In this document: positions 34,456 through 43,353 of the stretch, in pieces | Position numbering within the stretch: the stretch's first letter is position 1 | How the letters are laid out: each line of letters opens with the position of its first letter | NCBI RefSeq assembly: GCF_003385495.1 | Contig: NZ_QNUH01000018.1 | Span: 16,732-80,731 of the forward strand | Length of the DNA stretch: 64,000 bases | Reading direction: 5' to 3' | Source: Chryseobacterium elymi | GTDB lineage: Bacteria > Bacteroidota > Bacteroidia > Flavobacteriales > Weeksellaceae | Made by a program: the position numbers and the translations under genes | Notes under the pieces: generated by a model | Database searches by the model: none | What the model saw: the letters and a program-made list of their open reading frames with translations, nothing else | What the model was told of the DNA's origin: nothing

Positions 34456-34850
34456 TGAAAAAAGTTAAATTCTTTTTAATAGGCCTTATTCCGGGGCTGA
34501 TTCTTGTATTTTTTATTCTGAACAAAAAAGGGGCGAGCTGCAGCGGATATCTTCCCAACAGTCGCGTAATTGCAGAAACTCTGTCTAAAGAATTCAAATA
34601 TTCCGAAGACGTTAAAAACGGAATGAGTACTTATAAAATTGATGAAAAATTCATAAAAGACAGTATCATTACCAAAGGAAAAGTAGATTTTGACAGAAGC
34701 CACGCACAGAAAAAACCTTGTCCAGATTATGTTCTGACGTATCCTGAGAAGAACCCTTCTTACGAGATTACCTTTGAAAAGTGTGAGGAAACGGTTAATG
34801 TAAACAGTCTGAAAAAACTGAAATTGAGTGTCAGTTTGAAGGCGGAATAA
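34455..34850 (+). CDS. small exported DUF4258-like protein
   Basis: A 131-residue protein whose ATG overlaps the ald stop (TAATG). An N-terminal TM or signal segment (residues 5-22, FFLIGLIPGLILVFFIL) is followed by CSGYLPNSRVIAETLSKEFKYS, a block I associate with DUF4258 proteins of Bacteroidota, and KGKVDFDRSHAQKKPCPDYVL. Coupling to ald suggests coexpression but no function. Confidence 0.6.
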   Translation: MKKVKFFLIGLIPGLILVFFILNKKGASCSGYLPNSRVIAETLSKEFKYSEDVKNGMSTYKIDEKFIKDSIITKGKVDFDRSHAQKKPCPDYVLTYPEKNPSYEITFEKCEETVNVNSLKKLKLSVSLKAE

Positions 34851-34956
34851 CCTCCCTAAGTCTGGAGCAAATGGATAAAGACGTTAAAAGAACCATCATC
34901 CACAGCGCGGATTAAGCCGGCAAAGAAGCACCATAATAATTTAAGTCAAAAATATC

Positions 34957-34985
34957 CTGAGTTTAAAAAATATTTTATACCTTCG
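34957..34985 (+). promoter_or_regulatory. tyrA leader promoter candidate
   Basis: TACCTTCG at 34978-34985 (one mismatch to TAnnTTTG) with CTG 18 bases upstream (34957-34959). The GTG of the leader peptide is 5 bases after the box, the same spacing as at the ilv leader. Confidence 0.55.
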
Positions 34986-34989
34986 CTCT

Positions 34990-35046
34990 GTGAATTTCAA
35001 TAACGGAACATATTATTATAGAATTTTTAACTCAAAACTGGGCTAG
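34990..35046 (+). CDS. tyrA leader peptide with three consecutive Tyr codons
   Basis: GTG start; reads MNFNNGTYYYRIFNSKLG then TAG, 18 residues with TAT-TAT-TAT and two Phe codons. It is followed within 25 bases by a terminator and then by tyrA. The sequence over the stop codon, GGGCTAGG (35040-35047), can pair with CCTCGTCC (35072-35079) in the 5' arm of that terminator (seven of eight pairs), giving an antiterminator if the ribosome stalls at the Tyr codons. This is the layout of aromatic amino acid attenuators such as pheL-pheA. Confidence 0.78.
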   Translation: MNFNNGTYYYRIFNSKLG

Positions 35047-35069
35047 GATTCTTATGAACATAACTTAAA

Positions 35070-35094
35070 AACCTCGTCCTTGACGGGGTTTTTT
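35070..35094 (+). terminator. tyrA attenuator terminator
   Basis: AACCTCGTC, loop CTT, GACGGGGTT (9 pairs, one G-T), then six T in a row. It ends 20 bases before the tyrA start, so it regulates tyrA and is not the end of an upstream gene (the nearest upstream gene stops 220 bases earlier). Confidence 0.88.
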
Positions 35095-35114
35095 ATTTTA
35101 AAAAATTTTAAAAG

Positions 35115-35957
35115 ATGAAAATAAGTATTATTGGTACAGGGTTAATCGGAGGCTCAATGGCTTTAAAATTAAAGGAAAAAGGCATTGCAGATTTTATCTA
35201 CGGAATCGACAATAATCAGCAGCATATTACGGAAGCATTGAATCGTCATATTATTGATGCTGGCACGGATCTAGAATATGGGGTTAAAAATGCAGACTTC
35301 ATCATCATTGCCGTTCCTGTAGATGCGGCCAGAAAACTGCTTCCGGAGGTTCTGGACCTTATATCAGACCAACAGACTGTTATGGATGCGGGATCAACCA
35401 AAGCCGGAATTGTAAATGCTGTCAAAAGCCATCCGAAACGTTCCAGGTTTGTAGCATTTCACCCAATGTGGGGTACAGAAAACAGCGGTCCAGGATCTGC
35501 TGTTTCCGACAGTTTTTCGGGAAAAGCCGGAGTGATCTGCAATAAAGAGGAATCTGCCCCTGATGCGCTTCAACTGGTTGAAAAAGTGGCAGAAAACCTG
35601 GATATGCACCTGATCCATATGAATGCGGAAGCTCATGATATTCATACGGCCTATATTTCACATATTTCACACATTACATCATATGCTCTGGCCAATACCG
35701 TTTTGGAAAAGGAACGGGAAGAAGAGACCATTTTTCAGCTTGCCAGTTCCGGTTTCTCCAGTACAGTACGTCTTGCAAAATCTCATCCTGAAATGTGGGT
35801 GCCTATCTTTAAGCAAAACAAGGAGAATGTTCTGGATGTTCTGAATGAGCACATCACACAGCTCCGAAAATTCAAAGCCGCATTAGAAAAAGAAAATTAT
35901 GAATATCTTGAAGAGCTTATCAGCAATGCCAACAGGATCAGAGGTATTTTAAGATAA
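35115..35957 (+). CDS. tyrA: prephenate dehydrogenase
   Basis: Oxidative decarboxylation of prephenate to 4-hydroxyphenylpyruvate, the tyrosine branch. 280 residues with the Rossmann motif IIGTGLIGGSMALKL at residues 4-18, VMDAGSTKAGIV, the active-site histidine in FVAFHPMWGTENSGP, and the C-terminal helical domain (HDIHTAYISHISHITSYALA). There is no ACT or chorismate mutase domain, so feedback would rely on the active-site domain and on the upstream attenuator. Confidence 0.93.
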   Translation: MKISIIGTGLIGGSMALKLKEKGIADFIYGIDNNQQHITEALNRHIIDAGTDLEYGVKNADFIIIAVPVDAARKLLPEVLDLISDQQTVMDAGSTKAGIVNAVKSHPKRSRFVAFHPMWGTENSGPGSAVSDSFSGKAGVICNKEESAPDALQLVEKVAENLDMHLIHMNAEAHDIHTAYISHISHITSYALANTVLEKEREEETIFQLASSGFSSTVRLAKSHPEMWVPIFKQNKENVLDVLNEHITQLRKFKAALEKENYEYLEELISNANRIRGILR

Positions 35958-36094
35958 CAAGGCCGTTTACTTATTGTAAACAACATGCAGGAAGCATATA
36001 TTGTATTACTTTACTGAATGAAATGCCCGTGTTTACCTTATTATACTTGACAGAAAAACTACTTTGTTTGCCTTTGTGATAAGAGTTTAGTTAA

Positions 36095-36126
36095 AAAAAT
36101 CCTTAGATTAATTTTCTAAGGATTTT
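36095..36126. terminator. bidirectional terminator between tyrA and sdaA
   Basis: AAAATCCTTAGA with TCTAAGGATTTT, a 12-bp stem with A/T flanks, 25 bases from the sdaA stop. Confidence 0.88.
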
Positions 36127-36151
36127 ATATATAAAACAATATCGTTTACTT

Positions 36152-37570
36152 TTAACATTCAGGAACATTGACCGCAATGGCAAGTCCGCCTTCTGAAGTT
36201 TCCTTAAAACGGTCACTCATGGATAAAGCCGTTTCCCACATGGTCTGGATTACTTCATCCAGCGTTACTTTTGCTTTCGTAGGGTCACTTTCCAAGGCAA
36301 TATTAGCTGCCGTGATCGCTTTCATGGCACCCATTGTATTTCTTTCAATGCATGGGATCTGTACAAGTCCTTTGATCGGGTCGCAGGTAAGACCAAGGTG
36401 ATGTTCCATAGCTATTTCAGCCGCCATCAATACCTGACCAATGCTTCCTCCTAAAATCTCTGTAAGTCCGGCTGCTGCCATTGCTGATGAAACTCCGATC
36501 TCAGCCTGGCACCCACCCATTGCAGCAGAAATCGTAGCATTTTTCTTGAATAAGGTTCCTATCTCTCCTGCTACAAGTAAAAATCTCACAATATCATCTT
36601 CACTTATGAATTCGGTAAATGCCTGCGAATACATTAAAACTGCCGGAATAACACCGCTGGCTCCATTGGTAGGTGCTGTAATGATTCTTCCGAAACTGGC
36701 GTTTTCTTCATTTACTGCCAAAGCAAAACACGCGATCCACTTATTGATATTCGTGAAATTCTCTTCTGCGTCAACAACCAGCTTAAACCATTCGTCGATA
36801 TTTTTATAAATCTTGTCTCCTAAAAGCTTTCTGTTGATCCCTGCAGCCCTTCTGGTCACATTTAAGCCGCCGGGAAGGATTCCTTCTTTATTGACTCCTT
36901 TGTAGATACATTCTTTAATGTTCTTCCAGATATTGAGGGCTTCCTGCCTGGTTTCTTCCTGGGATCTCCAGCTTTCTTCATTAATAAGGATCAGATCTGA
37001 AAATCTTTTAAATCCTAATTTTTCACAGTATTTTACAATATCCGAACCGTGATGGCAAGGATATAATGTTCGGACACAGTGTTTTTCTATGGAATTTTTT
37101 TCCTGGCTTGCAATAAATCCGCCTCCTACAGAATAAAAATCCTGAACAAGCTCGGTGCCGTCTTCAAAAACAGCTTTAAAGATCATTCCGTTGGGGTGAA
37201 AATCAAGTGATTTTTCCATATTCAGGATCAGGTGATGTCCGTATACAAAAGGAATTTCTTTTTCACCACCCAGATTCAGGATCTGAGTATTTTTTATCTT
37301 ATCGACTTTCTCATCGATTTTTGTTGTGTCTATTGTTTTAAAATCCTCACCATTCAGTCCAAGCATTCCGGCAATATCTGTTCCGTGCCCAATTCCGGTT
37401 TTAGCTAAAGAACCGAAAAATTCAAGGAAAACTTCTTTCACCTCTGCAATTGATCTTTCCCTTTTTATAATTCTAATAAATGCAGAAGCTGCATTCCATG
37501 GACCCATCGTATGCGAACTGGATGGGCCTATTCCTACTTTAATAATCTCAAAAACCGATATTGATTCCAT
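36152..37570 (-). CDS. sdaA: L-serine ammonia-lyase, single chain, iron-sulfur type
   Basis: Deaminates serine to pyruvate using a [4Fe-4S] cluster. 472 residues. The N-terminal beta domain starts ISVFEIIKVGIGPSSSHTMGPW. The C-terminal alpha domain carries TAPTNGASGVIPAVL, AAMGGCQAEIGVSSAMAAAG and CDPIKGLVQIPCIERN with the cluster cysteines. TACCTTTG at 37598-37605 (minus strand) is a plausible -7 box 28 bases upstream. Confidence 0.94.
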   Translation of the reverse strand: MESISVFEIIKVGIGPSSSHTMGPWNAASAFIRIIKRERSIAEVKEVFLEFFGSLAKTGIGHGTDIAGMLGLNGEDFKTIDTTKIDEKVDKIKNTQILNLGGEKEIPFVYGHHLILNMEKSLDFHPNGMIFKAVFEDGTELVQDFYSVGGGFIASQEKNSIEKHCVRTLYPCHHGSDIVKYCEKLGFKRFSDLILINEESWRSQEETRQEALNIWKNIKECIYKGVNKEGILPGGLNVTRRAAGINRKLLGDKIYKNIDEWFKLVVDAEENFTNINKWIACFALAVNEENASFGRIITAPTNGASGVIPAVLMYSQAFTEFISEDDIVRFLLVAGEIGTLFKKNATISAAMGGCQAEIGVSSAMAAAGLTEILGGSIGQVLMAAEIAMEHHLGLTCDPIKGLVQIPCIERNTMGAMKAITAANIALESDPTKAKVTLDEVIQTMWETALSMSDRFKETSEGGLAIAVNVPEC

Positions 37571-37671
37571 AGATAATTCTTCATTTTCCTCTTAAAACAA
37601 AGGTACGTGATAAATCCCAATAAATTCAGCCTTTCATTCGGATTAATGATAATTTAAGGATTCTAAATATA

Positions 37672-39015
37672 CTATTTCAGACTTTCTCCATGCTGAGAAA
37701 TATCTAGCCCAACAGATTCCGCGTCTTCGGAAACTCTAAGAGTAATTATAGAATCTGTAATTTTATATAGAAGCAGCGAACCGAAGAATGTAAAAGCTGA
37801 AACAAGCATTAGAGCAGCCATATGATGGGCGAAAACTTCAGCACCTCCATGAAGAAGGCTGGCATTTTCACCATGGGCAAAAACAGCAGTTAGGATCATT
37901 CCCATAATTCCTCCTACTCCATGGCAGGCAAAAACATCGAGGGTATCGTCTATTTTCTTCAACGCTTTCCAGTTTACCATAAGGTTAGAAACAATAGCTG
38001 CTGCAAATCCTATAAAAAGGCTTTCCGGAATAGTGACAAAACCACAGCCGGGAGTAATGGCTACCAGCCCTACTACAGCCCCAATACAGGCTCCCAATGC
38101 AGAAACGCTTCTTCCATTGATTCTGTCGAAAAATATCCAGGTCATCATAGCAGAAGCAGAGGCAATGGTGGTTGTTCCGAAAGCCATTGCTGCAGAAGCA
38201 TTTGCACTCAGAGCGGATCCGGCATTAAATCCAAACCATCCAAACCACAGCATTCCTGTTCCAAGAAGGACATAAGGAATATTGGAAGGCTCATGATGCG
38301 GATTTTTCCTGTTTCCAAGGACCATAGCTCCAGCTAAAGCTGCAAAACCTGCACTCATATGGACTACAGTTCCACCAGCGAAGTCTTTTACTCCAAAAAA
38401 TTTATTCAGAAGTCCGTCTGGATGCCATACCATATGGCAAAGCGGCGTATAGATGAAAATACTGAAAAGCACCATGAATAAAAGATAAGAGATAAAACGC
38501 ACCCGCTCAGCAAAAGAACCGGTAATAAGTGCGGGAGTAATAACAGCAAATTTCATTTGAAAAAGAGCAAAAAGTACGAAAGGAATGGTGGAAGCCATCA
38601 TTTTGTGAGGCAAAACTCCTACCCGGCTGAAGAATGGATAGCTTAAAGGATTCCCAATGATTCCGTAATGAATGCCCTTAATCTCAAAGCCTAAAGAATC
38701 CCCAAATGACAAAGAAAATCCAACAACAACCCATAAAATAGAAATAACACCGAGTGCAATAAAGCTTTGCAGCATAGTGGAGATCACATTTTTCTTTCCT
38801 ACCATGCCTCCGTAAAAGAATGAAAGCCCTGGTGTCATCAAGAGTACAAGCCCCGCTGCAGCAAGAATCCATGCTACATCTGCCCCTATGATCTTATCTT
38901 CATTTAGAAATTCTCCGGTGTTGGGAAAATCAACGATTGGACTCCAAAATAATCCGCCGAATGCTACCAGAGTAATGACCGAGAATGAAACGATCCATTT
39001 TATACCAATTTTCAT
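37672..39015 (-). CDS. amt: ammonium transporter
   Basis: Amt/Rh family channel for ammonium uptake. I use the ATG at 39015 (MKIGIKWIVSFSVI). About 447 residues with eleven to twelve TM segments after a cleavable or first TM. Landmarks: LVLLMTPGLSFFYGGMVGKKNV, the conserved WGGGAG-like FAGGTVVHMSAGFAALAGAMV, LWFGWFGFNAGSAL, and the pore histidine in ACHGVGGIMGMILTAVF. No glnK/glnB gene is adjacent. Confidence 0.95.
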   Translation of the reverse strand: MKIGIKWIVSFSVITLVAFGGLFWSPIVDFPNTGEFLNEDKIIGADVAWILAAAGLVLLMTPGLSFFYGGMVGKKNVISTMLQSFIALGVISILWVVVGFSLSFGDSLGFEIKGIHYGIIGNPLSYPFFSRVGVLPHKMMASTIPFVLFALFQMKFAVITPALITGSFAERVRFISYLLFMVLFSIFIYTPLCHMVWHPDGLLNKFFGVKDFAGGTVVHMSAGFAALAGAMVLGNRKNPHHEPSNIPYVLLGTGMLWFGWFGFNAGSALSANASAAMAFGTTTIASASAMMTWIFFDRINGRSVSALGACIGAVVGLVAITPGCGFVTIPESLFIGFAAAIVSNLMVNWKALKKIDDTLDVFACHGVGGIMGMILTAVFAHGENASLLHGGAEVFAHHMAALMLVSAFTFFGSLLLYKITDSIITLRVSEDAESVGLDISQHGESLK

Positions 39016-39036
39016 ACAATTTACATTTAACCCCAT

Positions 39037-39066
39037 CAAAATTAAATATAAATTTTATAAAAACAT
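39037..39066 (-). promoter_or_regulatory. amt promoter candidate
   Basis: TAATTTTG (39044 to 39037) fits the -7 box with ATG 19 bases upstream in place of TTG. Confidence 0.5.
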
Positions 39067-39123
39067 ACATTTCAACCTAACAACCCTTAAAAAAATAACA
39101 TCTAAAATAAAATACAATCAATT

Positions 39124-39765
39124 TTAAATAAAAACTTCTTTTAATATTTTAGATACTTCTTTGTGTTTTGTAGCCGGGAAAAGATGGGTCCCACCTTTGA
39201 TGACATAATCCGGCTTTGAATATTTAATGGGAAAAACAATATCTTTATCTCCCAATATCTGAATAACCTCCGGAGTTTCTTCAAATTTCCACTCGGAAAC
39301 TTTTTCTACAGACCATTTGAGGTAATAGGGATCTCTGACTCTGAAATATTCAAGAATTTTAGGGTTTTTGGGATCAAACAGTTTTCTGACCACAGAATAT
39401 ACATTAGCTGCTTTGTCATTAAACATCCCGACAGGAAGTATTCTTGGAATTTTGGTGATCTCCCCGGTCCTGATAAATTTAGATTTTTCTTTATCTGATT
39501 TGATGCTTCCCATGATGACCACTTTTTGGGCAGGCTTCAGCTTATTGATCTCCTGCACCATAATGCCTCCAAAAGAATACCCCAGCAGGCAGAACGGTTC
39601 GGCATCATCTACTTTTTCCGCCATTCTTTGGACATAGGAATGAAATGGCTCATTTTTGTCCGGAATGAGCCAGTCTATAAAATTTAACTCACAGTTCTCG
39701 GGAAATTCCAGTCTTTCCAACACTTTAAAATCGGCTCCGAGACCGCTTATTACATAAATTTTCAT
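39124..39765 (-). CDS. alpha/beta hydrolase
   Basis: A 213-residue protein with an alpha/beta hydrolase start (IYVISGLGADFKVLERL), nucleophile elbow LLGYSFGGIMVQEI near residues 78-91 (G-Y-S-F-G), acid in ILGDKDIVFP and a C-terminal histidine in IKGGTHLFPATKH. The triad appears complete. No signal peptide, so cytoplasmic. Substrate not predictable. Confidence 0.8.
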   Translation of the reverse strand: MKIYVISGLGADFKVLERLEFPENCELNFIDWLIPDKNEPFHSYVQRMAEKVDDAEPFCLLGYSFGGIMVQEINKLKPAQKVVIMGSIKSDKEKSKFIRTGEITKIPRILPVGMFNDKAANVYSVVRKLFDPKNPKILEYFRVRDPYYLKWSVEKVSEWKFEETPEVIQILGDKDIVFPIKYSKPDYVIKGGTHLFPATKHKEVSKILKEVFI

Positions 39766-39910
39766 AGTACTAATTTATGAAAAACATGGTAAAAACATAA
39801 ATTAAATTTCGGTTGTGCATTATTTAAACATTAAGATGAGTTTTGCTTTTTGGGTCCCACTATGCTCTGAAAGGAATAATTTGATTTCTCTTAAATTAGA
39901 TGTATGCATA

Positions 39911-39944
39911 AAAAATGGGCAGTTTATAAAAAACCGCCCACTTT
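39911..39944 (-). terminator. terminator of the downstream yceI gene
   Basis: GTGGGCGGTTT with AAACTGCCCAT (one mismatch position) and a T run, 23 bases past the stop at 39967. Confidence 0.8.
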
Positions 39945-39966
39945 AATATTTGAAAGTATATTTTGC

Positions 39967-40596
39967 TTATTTCTTTTTCTTTACAGGAACCCTGTTGTTG
40001 TTATCCAGCTTTTCCGTAGAAACTTTGAACTGGATATCCATTTCGTTCTTGATGAAATAATCTTTCAGGGAAGATTGGTAGAATACCTTAAAGTCTCTTC
40101 TATTCAGAGAGAACTTAGCAGACTCTACGACTACTGTAAACTGGGTTACGTATACATTGGCAGGGAAAGTGATTGTTTTTCTTACCCCTTTGATGGTAAC
40201 ATCACCATAAACCGTTGAATTGTACTCACTGTTTGCTAAAGGAATGATTTTAGTCAAGTGAAATTTTGCGATCGGGAATTTTTTAACTTCAAAGAAATTG
40301 GTGCTTTTCAGGTCATTAGTAAGCTTGATCTGATCTTCATCCGAAACATCTCCTGCCATCAGGCTTCTCATATCTATAATAAATTCTCCGTCTACAAGGA
40401 CCGTTTTATCGAAATTGAATTTCCCGCTTTTCAGCTTTACCGTCCCTGAATGCGAAGAAGCTTCAGTTTTTACAACTTTATATCCCCACCACCTGATCTC
40501 TGATGAAGTCACTTTTGAAACTTTATCAAACTTCTTCTGTGCAGAAACAAATGATATGCTCACACACATCATAGCAAACAATAGTAATCTTTTCAT
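39967..40596 (-). CDS. YceI-like lipocalin-fold periplasmic protein (copy 2)
   Basis: A 209-residue protein with signal peptide (ending SFVSA) and the YceI sequence VVKTEASSHSGTVKLKSGKFNF, FIIDMRSLMAGDV, FFEVKKFPIAKFHLTKI, YGDVTIKGVRKTITFPANV. YceI proteins bind isoprenoid lipids in a beta-barrel. It lies downstream of a paralogue with the same organisation; each has its own terminator. Confidence 0.88.
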   Translation of the reverse strand: MKRLLLFAMMCVSISFVSAQKKFDKVSKVTSSEIRWWGYKVVKTEASSHSGTVKLKSGKFNFDKTVLVDGEFIIDMRSLMAGDVSDEDQIKLTNDLKSTNFFEVKKFPIAKFHLTKIIPLANSEYNSTVYGDVTIKGVRKTITFPANVYVTQFTVVVESAKFSLNRRDFKVFYQSSLKDYFIKNEMDIQFKVSTEKLDNNNRVPVKKKK

Positions 40597-40626
40597 TCTT
40601 TTTTATTTACAATTTAACAAAAATAA

Positions 40627-40655
40627 AAAAAAGTGTAGAACTTCTACACTTTTAA
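40627..40655 (-). terminator. terminator of the upstream yceI gene
   Basis: AAAGTGTAGAA with TTCTACACTTT, followed by a T run, 20 bases past the stop at 40675. Confidence 0.88.
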
Positions 40656-40674
40656 TAATCTTTTTTTGATTAAA

Positions 40675-41241
40675 TTATTTAGCAGTTACCTTTACAAGCA
40701 TTTCGATGTCATCTTTCACAAAAACATCCTGCATAGTAGATTTGTAGGCAACATCAAATTTCTGTCTGTCGAAAGAGAATTTTTCTGAAACTAAACTTAC
40801 CACTCCTTTGCTGTAAGCAATCTTGGCAGGGAAAGTAATGGCGCTTGTCTTTCCCTTAACGGTAAGATTTCCTGTTACTAAAGAATTATAGATTTTATCA
40901 CTGTTTTTCTTTACAGAAGTGATTTTGAAAGAAGCAGTAGGAAATTTTTCAACTTCAAAGAAGTCTCCGTTCTTAAGGTGTCCGTTTAATTTCTGCTGAT
41001 ACTCTCCTGTAAGGTCGGTTGCATTAATAGAAGTCATATCCAGTACAAAGCTTCCGCCTACCAGGTTATTTCCTTTCATGATCATGTCTCCTGATTTTAC
41101 TTTTACAGTACCGTCATGAGAACTTGCCTCAGACTTTGCCACTTTGTACCCCCACCAATGAACATCAGATGCCACTACTTTCTTTGACTGTCCGAATGCA
41201 AAACCACCAGCTAAAACCGCTAATAAGAATATTTTTTTCAT
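40675..41241 (-). CDS. YceI-like lipocalin-fold periplasmic protein (copy 1)
   Basis: A 188-residue paralogue of the neighbour, with signal peptide (ending AFGQS), HWWGYKVAKSEASSHDGTVKVKSG, FVLDMTSINATDL, FFEVEKFPTASFKITSV and NLTVKGKTSAITFPAKI. All YceI blocks are present. The tandem pair suggests duplication with specialisation. Likely exported to the periplasm. Confidence 0.9.
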   Translation of the reverse strand: MKKIFLLAVLAGGFAFGQSKKVVASDVHWWGYKVAKSEASSHDGTVKVKSGDMIMKGNNLVGGSFVLDMTSINATDLTGEYQQKLNGHLKNGDFFEVEKFPTASFKITSVKKNSDKIYNSLVTGNLTVKGKTSAITFPAKIAYSKGVVSLVSEKFSFDRQKFDVAYKSTMQDVFVKDDIEMLVKVTAK

Positions 41242-41353
41242 TTTGAATAAAGTTATTTACTTGTTTAATGGTGCAAATGTACCCAACTTACCCGATAGAT
41301 TTCATTGATGTATATCAATAAAATTAATTATTTTTATGAATAATATCATCCCA

Positions 41354-41382
41354 TAAAAAAACTCCGGAAATTTCGGAGTTTT
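41354..41382 (-). terminator. glk terminator
   Basis: AAACTCCG and CGGAGTTT stem followed by seven T on the minus strand, just past the glk stop. Confidence 0.88.
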
Positions 41383-41387
41383 ATCTA

Positions 41388-42437
41388 TTAGTCTTGATAG
41401 TATGCTGTGTATAACGCTGCTCCTTTTAATGCCGTATGATTCTGTTTGATCAGATACAACGGAGTGCTTTTCAGTAATCCTTCCATCTTATCGCTTATCT
41501 TAAACTTATCATAGAATTTTCTTTTGTCGATATATTCTCTGATCGTCTGCGGAATATCTCCCGAAATCAACAGTCCTCCTGTAGCCTTAAGCTTCAGCAC
41601 AAGGTTATTGGCTTCTCTTGCAAGAAATTCCAGGAAGGTGTCTAAAGCAATTTTACAGATCAGCACATCGTCTTCTACTGCAGCTTTGTAAATTTCCTCC
41701 ACAAAGTTTCCTCCGTTAAGACGTTCTGCAAGCCATTCCGGTTCCGGATGTCTTTTTACATCTCTCAGGAATCTGTAGATATTGAAAAGACCTGTTTTAG
41801 AGAGAACATTCTCCCAGCTTACAATACCATAGATATTATTTAAGAACTGATAAAATTCTACCTCAACATTCGTTCTTGGTGAGAATTCCGAGTGTCCTCC
41901 TTCTGTAGCAAAAGGTCTCAGATATTTTCCGTCAAAGAAATATCCGGCTTCACCCAGTCCGTTTCCGGGAGCCAGGATGGCCACATTTCCTTTTTCAAGA
42001 TGTCCGCTGGTATAAATAGGATCCAGATCGCTGTCCTCAAGAAGCCCCATTCCATAAGCTGATGCTTCAAGGTCATTCAGCATATCTCCTTTCTCGAATC
42101 CGAAGTCTCTGGTATATTCTTCAATATCCAGGTCCCAGCCCAATCGTGCAGGGCTGCTTTTGCCATTGATTACAGGTCCAGGTACAGCCATTGCCAGACG
42201 CTTTACATTGTCCAGTTGGTTGTCCTGAATGAATTTTCTTAATATGTCAGAAAATGAAGTGTACTCTTTGGTATTATATTCATTCTGAATTTTTATCTCA
42301 AGGCCTCCGTTACTGGAAACAAAATAGCCTAAGATCGTTATATCTTCACGGAGACTTGCTCCAATGATAGTGACATTATCATTATTACTGTTCTCTACTC
42401 CTGGTAAATAAAGCGGGAATTTTGGATTCAAAATCAT
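41388..42437 (-). CDS. glk: glucokinase
   Basis: Phosphorylates glucose with ATP; ROK-independent Glk family. I use the ATG at 42437 (MILNPKFPLYLPGV), 349 residues; the longer frame adds 25 residues without support. Visible blocks: AMAVPGPVINGKSSPARLGWDLD, DMLNDLEASAYGMGLL, ILAPGNGLGEAGYFFDG, FATEGGHSEFSPR and LKATGGLLISGDIP. The classical N-terminal DxGGT phosphate loop is not obvious (NVTIIGASLRED stands there), a variant I note but cannot interpret. Confidence 0.8.
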   Translation of the reverse strand: MILNPKFPLYLPGVENSNNDNVTIIGASLREDITILGYFVSSNGGLEIKIQNEYNTKEYTSFSDILRKFIQDNQLDNVKRLAMAVPGPVINGKSSPARLGWDLDIEEYTRDFGFEKGDMLNDLEASAYGMGLLEDSDLDPIYTSGHLEKGNVAILAPGNGLGEAGYFFDGKYLRPFATEGGHSEFSPRTNVEVEFYQFLNNIYGIVSWENVLSKTGLFNIYRFLRDVKRHPEPEWLAERLNGGNFVEEIYKAAVEDDVLICKIALDTFLEFLAREANNLVLKLKATGGLLISGDIPQTIREYIDKRKFYDKFKISDKMEGLLKSTPLYLIKQNHTALKGAALYTAYYQD

Positions 42438-42491
42438 AACCTCAAATTTTATCAAATATAATAATAGTTTTCGTAAATCCTGCAGGGAAGC

Positions 42492-42523
42492 AAAAAACCT
42501 TTTCATTTTCATAAAAAGGTTTG
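42492..42523 (-). terminator. terminator of the porin-like gene
   Basis: AAACCTTTT, loop, AAAAGGTTT then TTTTGC on the minus strand. Confidence 0.7.
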
Positions 42524-42551
42524 GCTAATAATTGTTTATATATAAATCTAA

Positions 42552-43115
42552 CTACTTTCCTAATGGAATATTGTATCCGAATCCTACTCCGATATTTCCC
42601 ACATTATAGTCCTGTCCTGCAATATCTCCTTTATCTCCTACAAAAACTTTTTGGTACTGTACGAAGAAATTCCAGTCTCTGTTGTGGTATCCGATCTCCG
42701 GCTTGATGTAGAACCCTCCGTCCGGTCTATCAACAGAACTGTTGGAAGCAACTTTATCATCTCCTACAAGGAAACCATACCCTAAGTCTGTTCCAAAATA
42801 GAAACCAGTCTGTTTCGGATAGATTCTTATTAAAGCACCTACAGGAATTACCCCTACATCATTGTTATCATATCCGTTGTTACTTTTTCCGAAATAATGA
42901 GTATATCCTGTTGCAATACCTAATCCAAATCCGGGAGTGATCAAATTCTGATAAGATATATCTACACCTGCTGCTGCAGACAGATTATCCGCAGGCACTG
43001 CTAAGCCAACATTAGCGCCCACTTTGATCATATTATTCATTTTTGAGTCCTGTGCGCTTGCGATACCTGCTGTTAAGATGCCAGCCAGTACTATTGCTTG
43101 TTTTAACATTTTCAT
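42552..43115 (-). CDS. outer-membrane beta-barrel protein (OmpA/OmpW-like)
   Basis: About 187 residues with a signal peptide (KMLKQAIVLAGILTAGIASAQ). The mature part is short alternating strands rich in Gly, Tyr and Phe (GLGIATGYTHYFG, GFYFGTDLGYGFLVG, IGVGFGYNIPLGK), an eight-stranded barrel pattern. Start: ATG at 43115, or two codons later at 43109; the upstream extension has no signal. Function is unknown. Confidence 0.8.
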   Translation of the reverse strand: MKMLKQAIVLAGILTAGIASAQDSKMNNMIKVGANVGLAVPADNLSAAAGVDISYQNLITPGFGLGIATGYTHYFGKSNNGYDNNDVGVIPVGALIRIYPKQTGFYFGTDLGYGFLVGDDKVASNSSVDRPDGGFYIKPEIGYHNRDWNFFVQYQKVFVGDKGDIAGQDYNVGNIGVGFGYNIPLGK

Positions 43116-43353
43116 AACTCTAATTTTAATTTTACTAATGCTATAAGCTGTAAAAATCATGCCAAGGGAGGCATTTTTTTATATTTTAACACCCAATCCA
43201 AATACAATATAATGATTATCAATATGTTAATTTATATTAAAATTTAAATAACTGTTTAAGTTAATCTTAAATAAAATAATATTAAGAATTCTTAACCGTT
43301 ATTATTTTAACTTTTTTCGTCCTATTTCATCAAAAAAATTAAATTCTATCAAC

